From BOG-908 sp963850605 (GTDB taxonomy: Bacteria > Pseudomonadota > Alphaproteobacteria > Acetobacterales > Acetobacteraceae), in the NCBI GenBank assembly GCA_963850605.1, contig CAWKLX010000007.1, positions 62,001-126,000 of the forward strand: a DNA stretch of 64,000 nucleotides, written 5' to 3'. The position numbers and the translations under genes are program-made. Under the pieces are notes generated by a model, which saw only the letters and a list, made by a program, of their open reading frames with translations, searched no databases and was not told the DNA's origin. This document shows, piece by piece, positions 8,303 to 17,279 of the stretch; the stretch's first letter is position 1, and each line of letters opens with the position of its first letter.

Positions 8303-10126
8303 ATGAACGAGCAGACGCGCATCACCCCGTCGGTCACCACCGGCCCTATCACCGGCTCGCACAAGGTGTTTTCGGCGCCGCCCGGGCGGCCGGACATGGC
8401 GGTGCCGTTCCGCGAAGTGGAATTGGCGGCGTCCGCGGGCGAGGCGCCGATGCGGTTGTACGACACGTCCGGGCCGTTCACCGATCCGGCAAACGTGATC
8501 GATCTGGAGGCGGGTCTTCCACCCGTGCGCGCGCCCTGGATTCGGCAGAGGGGTTTCGCCGAGGTGGCGCAGCGTGAGGTGCGGCCGGAAGATAACGGGT
8601 TTGCAACGGGTGACCGGCTGGTGCCGCCCTGCCCGGCCGAGACGCGCGTGGTGCGGGCAGCGCCGGGGCAGATGGTGACGCAGTTGGAATTCGCGCGCGC
8701 CGGCATTGTCACGGACGAAATGGTCTATATCGCGCACCGCGAGAATTTGGGACGTGCGCAAGCGTGTGACGGCGCTCATGCGCGGCGGGCGGATGGCGAG
8801 GATTTCGGGGCGGAGATACCGGCCTTCATCACGCCGGAATTCGTGCGCAGCGAAGTGGCGCGCGGGCGGGCGGTGATACCGGCCAATATCAACCATCCGG
8901 AGCTGGAACCTACAATAATCGGCCGCAATTTCCTCGTAAAAATCAATGCGAATATCGGCAACAGCGCAGTGACGTCGTCGGCCGCGGACGAGGTCGAAAA
9001 GCTGGTGTGGGCGGTGCGTTGGGGTGCGGATACGGTCATGGATCTTTCGACCGGGCGCAATATCCATAACATACGCGGGTGGATCATCCGCAACTCGCCT
9101 GTGCCGATCGGGACCGTTCCGATTTACCAGGCGCTGGAAAAGGTTGGCGGCGACCCGGACAAGCTCGATTGGGCGGTGTTTCGGGACACGTTGATCGAGC
9201 AAGCCGAGCAGGGCGTGGACTATTTCACCATTCATGCCGGCGTGCGGCTGGCGCATGTGCCGCTGACGGCGAAGCGGGTGACGGGCATTGTGTCGCGGGG
9301 CGGGTCGATCATGGCACGCTGGTGCCTGGCGCACCATCGCGAGAGTTTTCTCTATGAACATTTCGGCGAGATCTGCGACATCATGCGCGCCTACGACGTG
9401 TCGTTCTCGCTGGGGGATGGATTGCGGCCAGGGTCGATCGCGGATGCGAACGATGCGGCCCAGTTCGCCGAGCTGACCACGCTGGGTGAATTGACGAAAG
9501 TGGCTTGGGCGAAGGGCTGCCAGGTGATGATCGAGGGGCCTGGTCATGTGCCGATGCACAAGATCAAGGTCAATATGGAGAAACAACTGGCGGAGTGTGG
9601 CGAGGCGCCGTTTTATACGCTGGGGCCGCTGACCACGGATGTGGCACCCGGCTACGACCATATCACGTCCGCGATCGGGGCGGCGATGATAGGTTGGTTT
9701 GGTACCGCCATGCTTTGCTATGTGACTCCGAAGGAGCATCTGGGGCTACCGAACCGTGACGATGTAAAGGTAGGCGTGATCACCTACAAACTGGCGGCGC
9801 ATGCGGCCGATCTGGCGAAGGGGCACCCGGCCGCGCAGTTGCGTGACGATGCGCTGAGTCGGGCGCGGTTCGGGTTCCGGTGGGAGGACCAGTTCAATCT
9901 CTCGCTCGATCCGGATACGGCCCGCTCGTACCACGACGAGACGATGCCGAAGGAGGCGCACAAGACCGCGCATTTCTGCTCCATGTGCGGCCCGAAATTT
10001 TGTTCGATGCAGATTACGCAGGATATCCGCGCCGAGGCGGATCGGGTGGCCGGGTTGGAGGCCAAGAGTGCCGAGTTCTTGCAGGCGGGCGGCACGGTGT
10101 ATGTGGCCGAGACTGTGGCGGGGTGA
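8303..10126 (+). CDS. thiC: Phosphomethylpyrimidine synthase
   Basis: ThiC rearranges 5-aminoimidazole ribotide to 4-amino-5-hydroxymethyl-2-methylpyrimidine phosphate, using S-adenosylmethionine and a [4Fe-4S] cluster, in the pyrimidine branch of thiamine synthesis. The product is 607 residues. The cluster motif CxxCxxxxC is at Cys559-Cys562-Cys567 (FCSMCGPKFCSM). Other motifs are VIPANINHPELEP, NIHNIRGWIIRNSPVPIGTV and DVSFSLGDGLRPG. ATG 8303 has an AGAGGAG ribosome site at 8291-8297; an upstream in-frame ATG at 8258 lies too close to the riboswitch. It is controlled by the TPP riboswitch. Confidence 0.98.
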   Translation: MNEQTRITPSVTTGPITGSHKVFSAPPGRPDMAVPFREVELAASAGEAPMRLYDTSGPFTDPANVIDLEAGLPPVRAPWIRQRGFAEVAQREVRPEDNGFATGDRLVPPCPAETRVVRAAPGQMVTQLEFARAGIVTDEMVYIAHRENLGRAQACDGAHARRADGEDFGAEIPAFITPEFVRSEVARGRAVIPANINHPELEPTIIGRNFLVKINANIGNSAVTSSAADEVEKLVWAVRWGADTVMDLSTGRNIHNIRGWIIRNSPVPIGTVPIYQALEKVGGDPDKLDWAVFRDTLIEQAEQGVDYFTIHAGVRLAHVPLTAKRVTGIVSRGGSIMARWCLAHHRESFLYEHFGEICDIMRAYDVSFSLGDGLRPGSIADANDAAQFAELTTLGELTKVAWAKGCQVMIEGPGHVPMHKIKVNMEKQLAECGEAPFYTLGPLTTDVAPGYDHITSAIGAAMIGWFGTAMLCYVTPKEHLGLPNRDDVKVGVITYKLAAHAADLAKGHPAAQLRDDALSRARFGFRWEDQFNLSLDPDTARSYHDETMPKEAHKTAHFCSMCGPKFCSMQITQDIRAEADRVAGLEAKSAEFLQAGGTVYVAETVAG

Positions 10127-10131
10127 ACTAT

Positions 10132-10311
10132 ATGGGCAGAGATTTGCAGCAATGGCCGGAGGGCGAGGCGGAGCCGGAGCGGCAGGCACTGTGCGTTCCC
10201 ATCAGGGAGGCTGAGGCGGATCCTCGGAGGGCGCCGCTTGAAGAAGAGCGCGCGTGGCTGCTCCCGATCGCTCATGGTGAGCTGGACGCGCCGGCACCCG
10301 AGCCTCGCTGA
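10132..10311 (+). CDS. Small acidic protein, possible antitoxin
   Basis: This 59-residue acidic protein starts six bases after thiC stops. No domain is recognised with certainty. The tail ALCVPIREAEADPRRAPLEE is vaguely like short antitoxins of ParE-type toxins. The stronger argument is context: it ends four bases before GTG 10315 and 13 before ATG 10324 of a broken ParE-like toxin reading frame, the classic antitoxin-toxin spacing. If the toxin is dead, this gene is free to decay. It could also be non-coding. Confidence 0.4.
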   Translation: MGRDLQQWPEGEAEPERQALCVPIREAEADPRRAPLEEERAWLLPIAHGELDAPAPEPR

Positions 10312-10314
10312 CCC

Positions 10315-10603
10315 GTGCATCGGATGATTTGGACGCCGGAGGCGCCTGCCGGTCTGGACCGACTTCGTGATGATATCGGCCGGGAACCCGATCGCGGCAC
10401 GGCGAATTGCGCGGGAATCGCTCCTGGCTGCGGATGGTGTGAGTGTTTGTCCCCACCGTGGAAAGCCGAGTGTGGAGACGGGCTGCCGCGAGCAGCTTGC
10501 TGTCCACCCTTACATCCTGGCGCATCGTATCAAGCCCGACGCCGTAATCGATATTCTGCGCGGTCGGCACTCCGCGCAGAACCGGTCGCGACATTTCGCA
10601 TGA
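10315..10603 (+). pseudogene. ParE-type toxin, frameshifted remnant
   Basis: ParE/RelE-superfamily toxins are small proteins of type II toxin-antitoxin modules. The N-terminal half reads MIWTPEAPAGLDRLRDDI in one frame (from ATG 10324). The rest reads SAGNPIAARRIARESLLAAD, then PYILAHRIKPDAVIDILRGR and HSAQ, in the next frame (10367-10603). Joined, they follow the family pattern WTPEA..DLDRI..YI...NP.AA..I through to the closing PY.L.YR...D.V.IL...H. The break is a shift of one base near 10370-10380. The region conventionally expected before HP (a G.RELVV-like strand) is also eroded. It fills the gap between thiC and the amidohydrolase gene. Confidence 0.65.
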
Positions 10604-11997
10604 ACGTCGTTGTGCATGCAGCCACCCTGGTGCTGGGTGTACTGGTTTCGACCTGTGCACAAGCGGCAGAACCGGTCACCGCTCTGGTTGGAGGCACTGT
10701 GGTGGATGTGTCGCATGGCGGCACCGGCACGCACGATATTCCGAACGCCACCGTTTTGTTGAGCGGCACGCGTATTCAGGCGGTCGGCGCCAGCGGTGCC
10801 GTGGCGATCCCGCAAGGCGCCGCCGTCGTTCATATCGACGGAAAATTCGTCGTGCCCGGGCTGGTGGACGGGTTTACCGGGATGAAGACGCAGGCCGATG
10901 CAAACGCCATGTTGTATGAGGGCGTGACCACGATCGGTGCGACCGGAGACGATCGGCGCGGCACCATTTTCCTGGCCGCCGACCCCAGCCCGAACGTGTA
11001 TGCGATCGACAGTGCCGGCAGCACGGATGATTGGAGCCTGCTGCGCGGCGACCCCAACTGGCGCGACCGGCTGGCCGACGGGTCTGCGGCCGCCGAGCTG
11101 GACCTGGATGTGACCCGCGCGCAACTGGCGGAGATTGCGCATCGTGGCACGCGCGCGGTTTGGGTCGGCCACAACATTACGACCGAAAATGCGAAAGCGA
11201 TCATCAAGGATGCGTCGGCGCGGCATCTGGTGACCTATGGGGAGTTCGTGGCCACGCCGTATCAGGCGGCCATCGAGGCGGGTGTGACCGTGCTGCTCCA
11301 TATGACGCGGCTGGAGCTGGGCTTGGCGCCCACGCCGATGCTGGAATTCGCCGTGCACGATCCGGACGGGCGCGGTGCCTCGGCCGCTTACCTGGCGCTC
11401 GACGATATCGATCCGGCGAATCCTGCCGTGGCAAAGTATGGCGACCTGATCGCGGCGCATCATGTGGCGCTGATGCCGACATTCAGCCTGTTCTACGCGG
11501 TGCTGCCAGGACATCGGAATTTGTGGAAGGAGAAGGCGGCGGCCACTCTGGACGCGAAGGCGCTGCTGTTCACCACCGATCCGGCGACGGGCGACTTGAA
11601 ATTTCCGTCGGACAAGGTCGCGGCTTCCATGCGGACCTATGCCGCCCATAGCTTTGCGCTGGACCGCGCAATCATGGCGCGGGGCGCGCCTGTGCTGGCC
11701 GGCAGCGGCGCGCCGTGGCAGGGCACCCTACCCGGCATTTCGCTGCACACGGAACTGGAGATGCTGGTGCGCGCGGGCCTGACGCCGCGGGCGGCGCTTG
11801 CTGCGGCTACCGGCAACTATGCCGAGCTGTTCGGGTGGGCCGAGCTGGGCGCGGTGGCGGCGGGACGGCGTGCCGACCTGCTGGTGCTGGATGCCGACCC
11901 GTCGCGCGATGTGGCGAACGCGGACAAGATCGACAGCGTGTATCTGGCCGGAGAGAAACTGGATCGCGAAGCGTTGTTGCGGAAGGCCGCGCCATAG
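10600..11997 (+). CDS. Exported amidohydrolase-fold protein lacking metal-binding motifs
   Basis: The 465-residue product has a signal peptide (MNVVVHAATLVLGVLVSTC then AQAAEP). It follows the imidazolonepropionase-like amidohydrolase family (COG1228) along its length: the N-terminal beta-sandwich TALVGGTVVDV, the VVPGLVDG turn, SLHTELEMLVRAGLTPRAAL, and the closing LGAVAAGRRADLLVLDADPS. The catalytic hallmarks are altered. The HxH after PGLVD is Phe92-Thr93-Gly94, and the G-T-D motif carrying the catalytic Asp is Gly368-Ser369-Gly370. Only a mid-protein histidine (His234) remains. It is therefore probably not a metal-dependent hydrolase, despite an intact reading frame. ATG 10600 is chosen because it begins the signal peptide; upstream in-frame sequence belongs to the toxin remnant. 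Confidence 0.8.
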   Translation: MNVVVHAATLVLGVLVSTCAQAAEPVTALVGGTVVDVSHGGTGTHDIPNATVLLSGTRIQAVGASGAVAIPQGAAVVHIDGKFVVPGLVDGFTGMKTQADANAMLYEGVTTIGATGDDRRGTIFLAADPSPNVYAIDSAGSTDDWSLLRGDPNWRDRLADGSAAAELDLDVTRAQLAEIAHRGTRAVWVGHNITTENAKAIIKDASARHLVTYGEFVATPYQAAIEAGVTVLLHMTRLELGLAPTPMLEFAVHDPDGRGASAAYLALDDIDPANPAVAKYGDLIAAHHVALMPTFSLFYAVLPGHRNLWKEKAAATLDAKALLFTTDPATGDLKFPSDKVAASMRTYAAHSFALDRAIMARGAPVLAGSGAPWQGTLPGISLHTELEMLVRAGLTPRAALAAATGNYAELFGWAELGAVAAGRRADLLVLDADPSRDVANADKIDSVYLAGEKLDREALLRKAAP

Positions 11998-12030
11998 CCT
12001 TACGCTGGCCCAGCATTGGGGAGAGCGCAC

Positions 12031-12405
12031 ATGCTTGGCCATTGCACGATCATTGCGATGACGGCCAGCACGCAGCCGGACAAGGCGCGGGCCTTCTACG
12101 TGGATCTGCTCGGCTTGACGCTGGTAGAGGATACGCCTTTTGCCGTGGTGCTGACGGGCGGCGGAACCATGGTGCGCATTCAGAAAGTGCAAAGTTTCGC
12201 GCCACACCCGTTCACGCAGCTTGGCTGGGCCGTGCCGGACATTGCGGCTACCGTTCAAGCATTGTCGGAAAAATCCATACGCTGCGAACGCTTCGAGGGT
12301 TTGCGGCAGGGGGCGGACGGTATCTGGACAGCACCGAACGGCGATCAGGTCGCCTGGTTCAAGGACCCTGATGGCACGATACTTTCTCTGACGCAGTTCG
12401 CTTGA
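12031..12405 (+). CDS. VOC / glyoxalase-fold protein
   Basis: This is a 124-residue single-domain member of the vicinal-oxygen-chelate superfamily. The two beta-alpha-beta-beta-beta modules are recognisable: IIAMTASTQPDKARAFYVDL followed by LGL, and the closing WTAPNGDQVAWFKDPDGTIL. The substrate cannot be told; members include dioxygenases, isomerases and resistance proteins. ATG 12031 has GGGGAGAG just upstream; ATG 12016 would place that site inside the gene. It stands 33 bases after the amidohydrolase-fold gene and may be co-transcribed with it. Confidence 0.8.
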   Translation: MLGHCTIIAMTASTQPDKARAFYVDLLGLTLVEDTPFAVVLTGGGTMVRIQKVQSFAPHPFTQLGWAVPDIAATVQALSEKSIRCERFEGLRQGADGIWTAPNGDQVAWFKDPDGTILSLTQFA

Positions 12406-12411
12406 GCCGCG

Positions 12412-12960
12412 TTAGAAAATGCCCAGGAAGGACGATTTCGGCTTGTCCTGGATAATTGGCGTCTCGCCGGCCGTTGGCGGTTGGCCGAGCGCCGCGTTTT
12501 GGCGCAGGCGCTGAGCCTCGGCCGTTGCGTCCAGCACGGTACCAGGCGGTTGGGCGGGTTGCCAGAACAGCAGACGATCGGTGAGGCTGCCGCCAGGGCG
12601 GTCAAGGGCGACTTCACCGTTGACACGGGCGCGTATATCGGCCGGCGCCGCGGGGCCGGCCTGGGCCACCAGGGCTTGCTGGCCGGGCGTGCTGGGGCCG
12701 CTCGCGGGGCCGGCTGTGCCCGACAGGGCCGTGTCGGGCGCGAGGGCCGCCTCGGCCGCCACGTCGCTGGGCACCTCCTGCGGGCGGGCAGCGCCTGGGC
12801 TGGGTGGGCGCAGGCTGTAATCGGGCGGCATGGAAAGGGGGGCGCGGGTTTCCACGGTGAACTCGTCGGGGATTTCGCGGGTCAGCCCGAAAGTGCGTTC
12901 CACGCTGCTGCAGGCGGCGAGCGAGGTGGCGGCGAGGAGGAGCACGGCGATGCGCGGCAT
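12412..12960 (-). CDS. bamF: DUF3035 lipoprotein, BamF-like
   Basis: This 182-residue outer-membrane lipoprotein has a lipobox (TSLAACSS; Cys17 would be lipidated). It is followed by GLTREIPDEFTVETRAPLSM and PPDYSLRPPSPG, the signature of DUF3035. Alphaproteobacterial members have been reported as BamF, an accessory lipoprotein of the beta-barrel assembly machine. The start is the ATG at 12960, which begins the signal peptide. It lies 38 bases downstream of lspA, the peptidase that would process its signal, at the end of the ribF-ileS-lspA operon. Confidence 0.8.
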   Translation of the reverse strand: MPRIAVLLLAATSLAACSSVERTFGLTREIPDEFTVETRAPLSMPPDYSLRPPSPGAARPQEVPSDVAAEAALAPDTALSGTAGPASGPSTPGQQALVAQAGPAAPADIRARVNGEVALDRPGGSLTDRLLFWQPAQPPGTVLDATAEAQRLRQNAALGQPPTAGETPIIQDKPKSSFLGIF

Positions 12961-12998
12961 GGGTTTTGAAAAACTCTCGGAGTGCGGCTTGTCGGTTT

Positions 12999-13523
12999 CT
13001 ACGCTTTGGGCGGCGGTGGCTGCAAGCGCGTGCGGCGTGCATGGCCGGGAAGCAGGCCCTCGAGCAGCAAGGTGGCGACGCCGAGCACGATCGCCGAGTC
13101 GCCGAGGTTGAACACGAAGGGAAACGGGTCGAAAGCGCCCCAATGCACGTGCACGAAATCAACCACCATGCCGAAGCGCGCGCGGTCTGCCACGTTGCCC
13201 AGCGCGCCGCCGGCAATGGCGCCCAGGGCCAGCGCGGTCGGCAGCGTTTCCGCACGGCGTAGCCACAGCGCCAGCCCGCCGACCACGGCCACGGCCACGA
13301 GCGCGAGCACGGCTTGGCCCAGGCCACGACCGGCTTGAAACAGGCCGAAGGTGACGCCGTGATTCCACACCATGGCGAAGTCAAGCAGCGGCGGAATGAC
13401 GGGGACGTCGCCGCGCATGGGCAGGTCCAGGCCGTGCAGTATCCAGTGTTTTGTGAGCTGGTCGGCGGCCAGCACAGCGGCGGCGACGAGCAGGCCGGCG
13501 GCTATGCGGGTGCGCTGGGTCAT
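12999..13523 (-). CDS. lspA: Lipoprotein signal peptidase
   Basis: LspA is the inner-membrane aspartic peptidase that removes signal peptides from diacylglyceryl-modified prolipoproteins. The 174-residue product has four hydrophobic segments. Motifs are DQLTKHWI, WNHGVTFGLF, GGALGNVADRARFG (first catalytic Asp) and PFVFNLGDSAIV (second catalytic Asp). The start ATG at 13523 overlaps the ileS stop by four bases (ATGA), so translation is coupled. Confidence 0.95.
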   Translation of the reverse strand: MTQRTRIAAGLLVAAAVLAADQLTKHWILHGLDLPMRGDVPVIPPLLDFAMVWNHGVTFGLFQAGRGLGQAVLALVAVAVVGGLALWLRRAETLPTALALGAIAGGALGNVADRARFGMVVDFVHVHWGAFDPFPFVFNLGDSAIVLGVATLLLEGLLPGHARRTRLQPPPPKA

Positions 13524-16309
13524 GCGGGCACGTGGTCGACGGCATCGACACAACGCAGGCACAGGGTTGGGTGGGCTTGGGTTGCACCCACTTCTTCGAG
13601 GACGCGCCAGCAACGCGCGCATTTTTGGCCGGGTGCCTTGTGCACGCTGGGCATGTTCGCGGTATCGGTATGGAGGATTGTGGCCTTTGATACGATGGCC
13701 AGTTCGTCCCATGGCAGGCTGGCGAGCTGGGATGTCTCGGCATCGCGAGGGTCGAAGGCGATATCGACCGATGCTTGCAGTGAGGAACCGATCTCTCCTG
13801 ACGCGCGGAGCTGCTCGATGGCCGTCGTTACGTCGCGGCGTTTTGCGCGCACCGCGGAATCCCAGCGCGAGGCCAGACCGGGTTGCGACCACGCCTGCTC
13901 CATCTCTGGGAAGGTTTGCAGATGCACGCTGGATCCATCGCCGTAGCGCGCGCACCAGGCTTCCTCGGCGGTAAAGCACAGCACGGGTGCGAGCCATGTG
14001 CACAGGCAGCGGTGCAGTGTGTCGAGAACGGTACGTGCGGCGCGTCGGCGCAGGCTGTCCGTGCGGTCGCAGTAGATCGCGTCCTTGCGTATGTCAAAAT
14101 AGAAGGCGGACAGGTCACCGCTGCAGAACGCGTGGATGTCGGGATAGAGTCCGGTCCAGTCGTGCGTTTCCAGGGCGTGGCGCAGGCGGGTGTCGAGTTC
14201 GCTGACGCGGTGCAGGATGTAGCGTTCCAGTTCTGGCAAATCAGCGTAGGCGACGCGTTCGCCCTCGCTCCAGCCGGCCAGGCTGCCGAGCAGCCAGCGC
14301 AGCGTGTTGCGCAGGCGGCGGTAGAGCTCCGCCTGCTGCTTCAGAATTTCCTTGCCGACGCGCTGGTCTTCGGTGATGTCGGTGTTCATCACCCATAGGC
14401 GGAGAATGTCGGCGCCGTATTCATCGGTCACTTTTTGCGGGGCGACGACGTTGCCGACAGACTTGCTTTGCTTGCGCCCTTGCTCGTCAAGCGTAAAACC
14501 GTGCGTCAGCACGGCGCGGAACGGCGCCTGGTTGCGGGCGCCTACTCCCTCCAGCAGCGAGGATTGGAACCAGCCGCGGTGCTGGTCCGAGCCTTCCAGA
14601 TAGAGGTCGGCGGGCCAGGCGAGGCCGCGGTCGATGAGGGTAAAAACGTTGGTGCAGCCCGATTCGAACCAGACATCCACGATGTCGAGCACCTGTTCGT
14701 AGCAATCCGGATCGTGCTCGTTGCCCAGAAAACGCTGGGCCGGCGAGCTGAACCAAGCGTCGGCACCTTCGGCTTCGAAGACCTCGTGGATTCGCGCCAT
14801 CACGGCCGGATCGCGCAGCAATGCGCCGCTGCGTTTTTCTACGAAGACAGCGATCGGCACGCCCCAGGCGCGCTGGCGGCTGATGCACCAGTCGGGGCGG
14901 TTGGCGACCATGCTGCGCAGGCGCGTGCGGCCGGCCTCTGGCATGAAGCGTGTATTTTCGATTGCATCCAGAGCGCGCGCGCGAATTTTCGTGTCGCCGT
15001 CCATGGCGATGAACCATTGCGGGGTGGCGCGAAAAATCAGCGGGGCTTTGCTGCGCCAGCTGTGGGGGTAGGAATGTATGAGCGTGCCTTGGCGGACGAG
15101 CGCGCCGGCATCGTTGAGTGCGGCGCAAACCGGCACGGCGGCGCGGAAAACGTGCACGCCGGCGAAGACCGGCACCCATGGGAAGTACGTGCCATCATCG
15201 GCCACCGTTTCCGGCACGTCGATTCCGTGTGCCCTGCACAGGGTAAAATCGTCTTCGCCGTGCGCGGGCGCCATGTGCACGAAGCCGGTGCCCTGGTCGG
15301 TGGTGACGAAATTGCCCGCCAGCAACGGCATGTCGAAATCGTAGCCTTGGCCGCGAAGCGGATGGGCAACGATTGTGCCGGCCAGTGCGGCGCCAGGTGC
15401 GGTATGCAACACATGGTGCAGCGTGATGCCCGCGTCTTGCAGGAAGCCAGGCAGCAGCGGCAGTGCCACTACGAGGCGATCGCCGGCGCGGCACAAGCTG
15501 CCGTCGGCCACGGCGTCGATGCCCAGCACAGCGTATTCAATATCCGCGCCATAAGCGATCGCGCGGCTGCCCGGCATCGTCCACGGCGTGGTGGTCCAGA
15601 TAACGATGCCTGCGCCATCCAACTCGGCCATTGGTGAGCGCAGGACAGGGTAGCGTACCCAGATGGTGGTCGATGTGTGGTCAGCGTACTCCACCTCCGC
15701 TTCGGCCAGCGCGGTTTTTTCCACCACGCTCCACAGCACCGGCCGCAGGCCGCGATACAGGGCGCCGTTGTCAACGAAGCGATGGATTTCGGAGACGATG
15801 GTCGCCTCGGATGAAAAATCCATGGTCGCGTAGCGGTTCGCCCAGTCGCCGGACACGCCGAGGCGCTTGAACTCTTGCGCCTGCACGTCGATCCAGTGTG
15901 CCGCATGGGCGCGGCATTCGGCGCGGAAATCCAGCAGCGGCACCTGATCCTTGTCGCGCCCGGACTTGCGGTATTTCTCCTCGATCTGCCATTCGATCGG
16001 CAGGCCGTGGCAGTCCCAGCCTGGCACGTAATACGAGTCGTCGCCGGCCATGGCGTGCGCGCGGCTGATCACGTCCTTGAGAATCTTGTTGAGCGCGTGG
16101 CCGATATGGATGTTGCCGTTGGCGTAAGGCGGCCCGTCATGCAGCACGAATTTCTTCGCGCGTGCCGATTGCTGGGCGCGCTGCTGACCGTAGAGATCCA
16201 TCTCCTCCCAGCGTTTCAGCATCGCCGGCTCGCGCTTGGGTAGGTCACCGCGCATCGGGAACGGGGTGCTGGGAAGAAAGACGGTGTCGCGGTAGTCGCG
16301 TTCGGTCAT
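13520..16309 (-). CDS. ileS: Isoleucyl-tRNA synthetase
   Basis: This class I synthetase charges tRNA-Ile and edits mischarged valine. The 929-residue length is normal for bacterial IleS. HIGH is at 68-71 (NGNIHIGHALNK). The KMSKS loop appears as KQSKS at about residues 611-615 (GRKQSKSVGNVVAP). The CP1 editing domain lies between them. The C-terminal zinc finger CARCW...CLRC is present, as in the standard bacterial type. It overlaps ribF by four bases upstream and lspA by four downstream, making a coupled operon. Confidence 0.98.
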   Translation of the reverse strand: MTERDYRDTVFLPSTPFPMRGDLPKREPAMLKRWEEMDLYGQQRAQQSARAKKFVLHDGPPYANGNIHIGHALNKILKDVISRAHAMAGDDSYYVPGWDCHGLPIEWQIEEKYRKSGRDKDQVPLLDFRAECRAHAAHWIDVQAQEFKRLGVSGDWANRYATMDFSSEATIVSEIHRFVDNGALYRGLRPVLWSVVEKTALAEAEVEYADHTSTTIWVRYPVLRSPMAELDGAGIVIWTTTPWTMPGSRAIAYGADIEYAVLGIDAVADGSLCRAGDRLVVALPLLPGFLQDAGITLHHVLHTAPGAALAGTIVAHPLRGQGYDFDMPLLAGNFVTTDQGTGFVHMAPAHGEDDFTLCRAHGIDVPETVADDGTYFPWVPVFAGVHVFRAAVPVCAALNDAGALVRQGTLIHSYPHSWRSKAPLIFRATPQWFIAMDGDTKIRARALDAIENTRFMPEAGRTRLRSMVANRPDWCISRQRAWGVPIAVFVEKRSGALLRDPAVMARIHEVFEAEGADAWFSSPAQRFLGNEHDPDCYEQVLDIVDVWFESGCTNVFTLIDRGLAWPADLYLEGSDQHRGWFQSSLLEGVGARNQAPFRAVLTHGFTLDEQGRKQSKSVGNVVAPQKVTDEYGADILRLWVMNTDITEDQRVGKEILKQQAELYRRLRNTLRWLLGSLAGWSEGERVAYADLPELERYILHRVSELDTRLRHALETHDWTGLYPDIHAFCSGDLSAFYFDIRKDAIYCDRTDSLRRRAARTVLDTLHRCLCTWLAPVLCFTAEEAWCARYGDGSSVHLQTFPEMEQAWSQPGLASRWDSAVRAKRRDVTTAIEQLRASGEIGSSLQASVDIAFDPRDAETSQLASLPWDELAIVSKATILHTDTANMPSVHKAPGQKCARCWRVLEEVGATQAHPTLCLRCVDAVDHVPA

Positions 16310-17232
16310 GTCGCTCTCAACAAGGTTTTCGCGGCGCCTGCATCGGCTACAATCTGCGCCCGTAGCGCCTGGAAATCGGGGAATTTCTGTTCGGCGCGCA
16401 AATAGGCGTGCAGCGCCACGCCGATCTCGTGTCCATAAAGATCCTCGGCGAAATCGAACAGATGCGCTTCCACGCGGCTGATCGCACCTTCGGCCACCGT
16501 GGGCCGCCGGCCGATATTGGCCACGCCGTGGACCACGCGGCCGTCCGGCAGGTGCACGTGCACCGCATACACGCCGCGCGCCGGTTCGATATGGCGGCCC
16601 AGCGGCACGTTGGCGGTGGGGAATCCGATGGTGCGGCCGCGCGCGTCGCCATGCGTGACTTGCCCGCGGATCAGCCAGGGCCGTCCTAGCTGGGCGGCCG
16701 CGCGTTCCGGGTAGCCGTCTTGCAGCAGGCGGCGGATGCGGGTGGAGCTGAGCGGGCCGCGCTCGTCGGTGAGTGGGGGCACGACCGTCAGGCCGATGCC
16801 CAGCGCCTCGGCGCGTTCGGCCAGCAGCGCCACGTCGCCGCCCCGCCGGTGGCCGAACGCGAAATCCGGGCCGCAGACCAGGTGCGCCGCGCCGAGCCCC
16901 TGGTGCAGGATTTTGGTCACGAAATCATCGGCCGAGAGGCGGGAGAACGCCTCGTTGAAGGCAAGCTGGTAGATGCGCCGCACGCCCAGCGCGCCCAGCG
17001 CGGCGGCGCGTTCGGCCGGCAAGGAGAGGCGGAAGGGCGGGTCGTCGGCCCTGAAGAACTCGCGGGGATGCGGCTCGAAGGTGAGCACGGCGGGCACCAG
17101 GTCCGGCCGCGCGCCGTGCGTGGCGCGCACCAGGGTTGCATGGCCGCGGTGCACCCCGTCGAAATTGCCCAGCGCGATGGTCGCACCCTGGGCTTCCGCG
17201 GGCAGGCCGGCCCAGTCGGTGAAAAGCTGCAT
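16306..17232 (-). CDS. ribF: Bifunctional riboflavin kinase / FAD synthetase
   Basis: RibF phosphorylates riboflavin to FMN and adenylylates FMN to FAD. The 308-residue product has an N-terminal nucleotidyltransferase domain (IALGNFDGVHRGHATLV at about 20-36, with the HxGH-like HRGH). The C-terminal flavokinase domain carries GDARGRTIGFPTANVPL and GVYAVHVHLPDGRVVHGVAN. It is the first gene of ribF-ileS-lspA-bamF, and the short 47-base region before the divergent hydratase gene must hold the promoters. Confidence 0.96.
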   Translation of the reverse strand: MQLFTDWAGLPAEAQGATIALGNFDGVHRGHATLVRATHGARPDLVPAVLTFEPHPREFFRADDPPFRLSLPAERAAALGALGVRRIYQLAFNEAFSRLSADDFVTKILHQGLGAAHLVCGPDFAFGHRRGGDVALLAERAEALGIGLTVVPPLTDERGPLSSTRIRRLLQDGYPERAAAQLGRPWLIRGQVTHGDARGRTIGFPTANVPLGRHIEPARGVYAVHVHLPDGRVVHGVANIGRRPTVAEGAISRVEAHLFDFAEDLYGHEIGVALHAYLRAEQKFPDFQALRAQIVADAGAAKTLLRAT

Positions 17233-17279
17233 TGCGGCGCGTTGTCGTGCATAGGCGGGGCAATGGCAACGGAGCGCAC

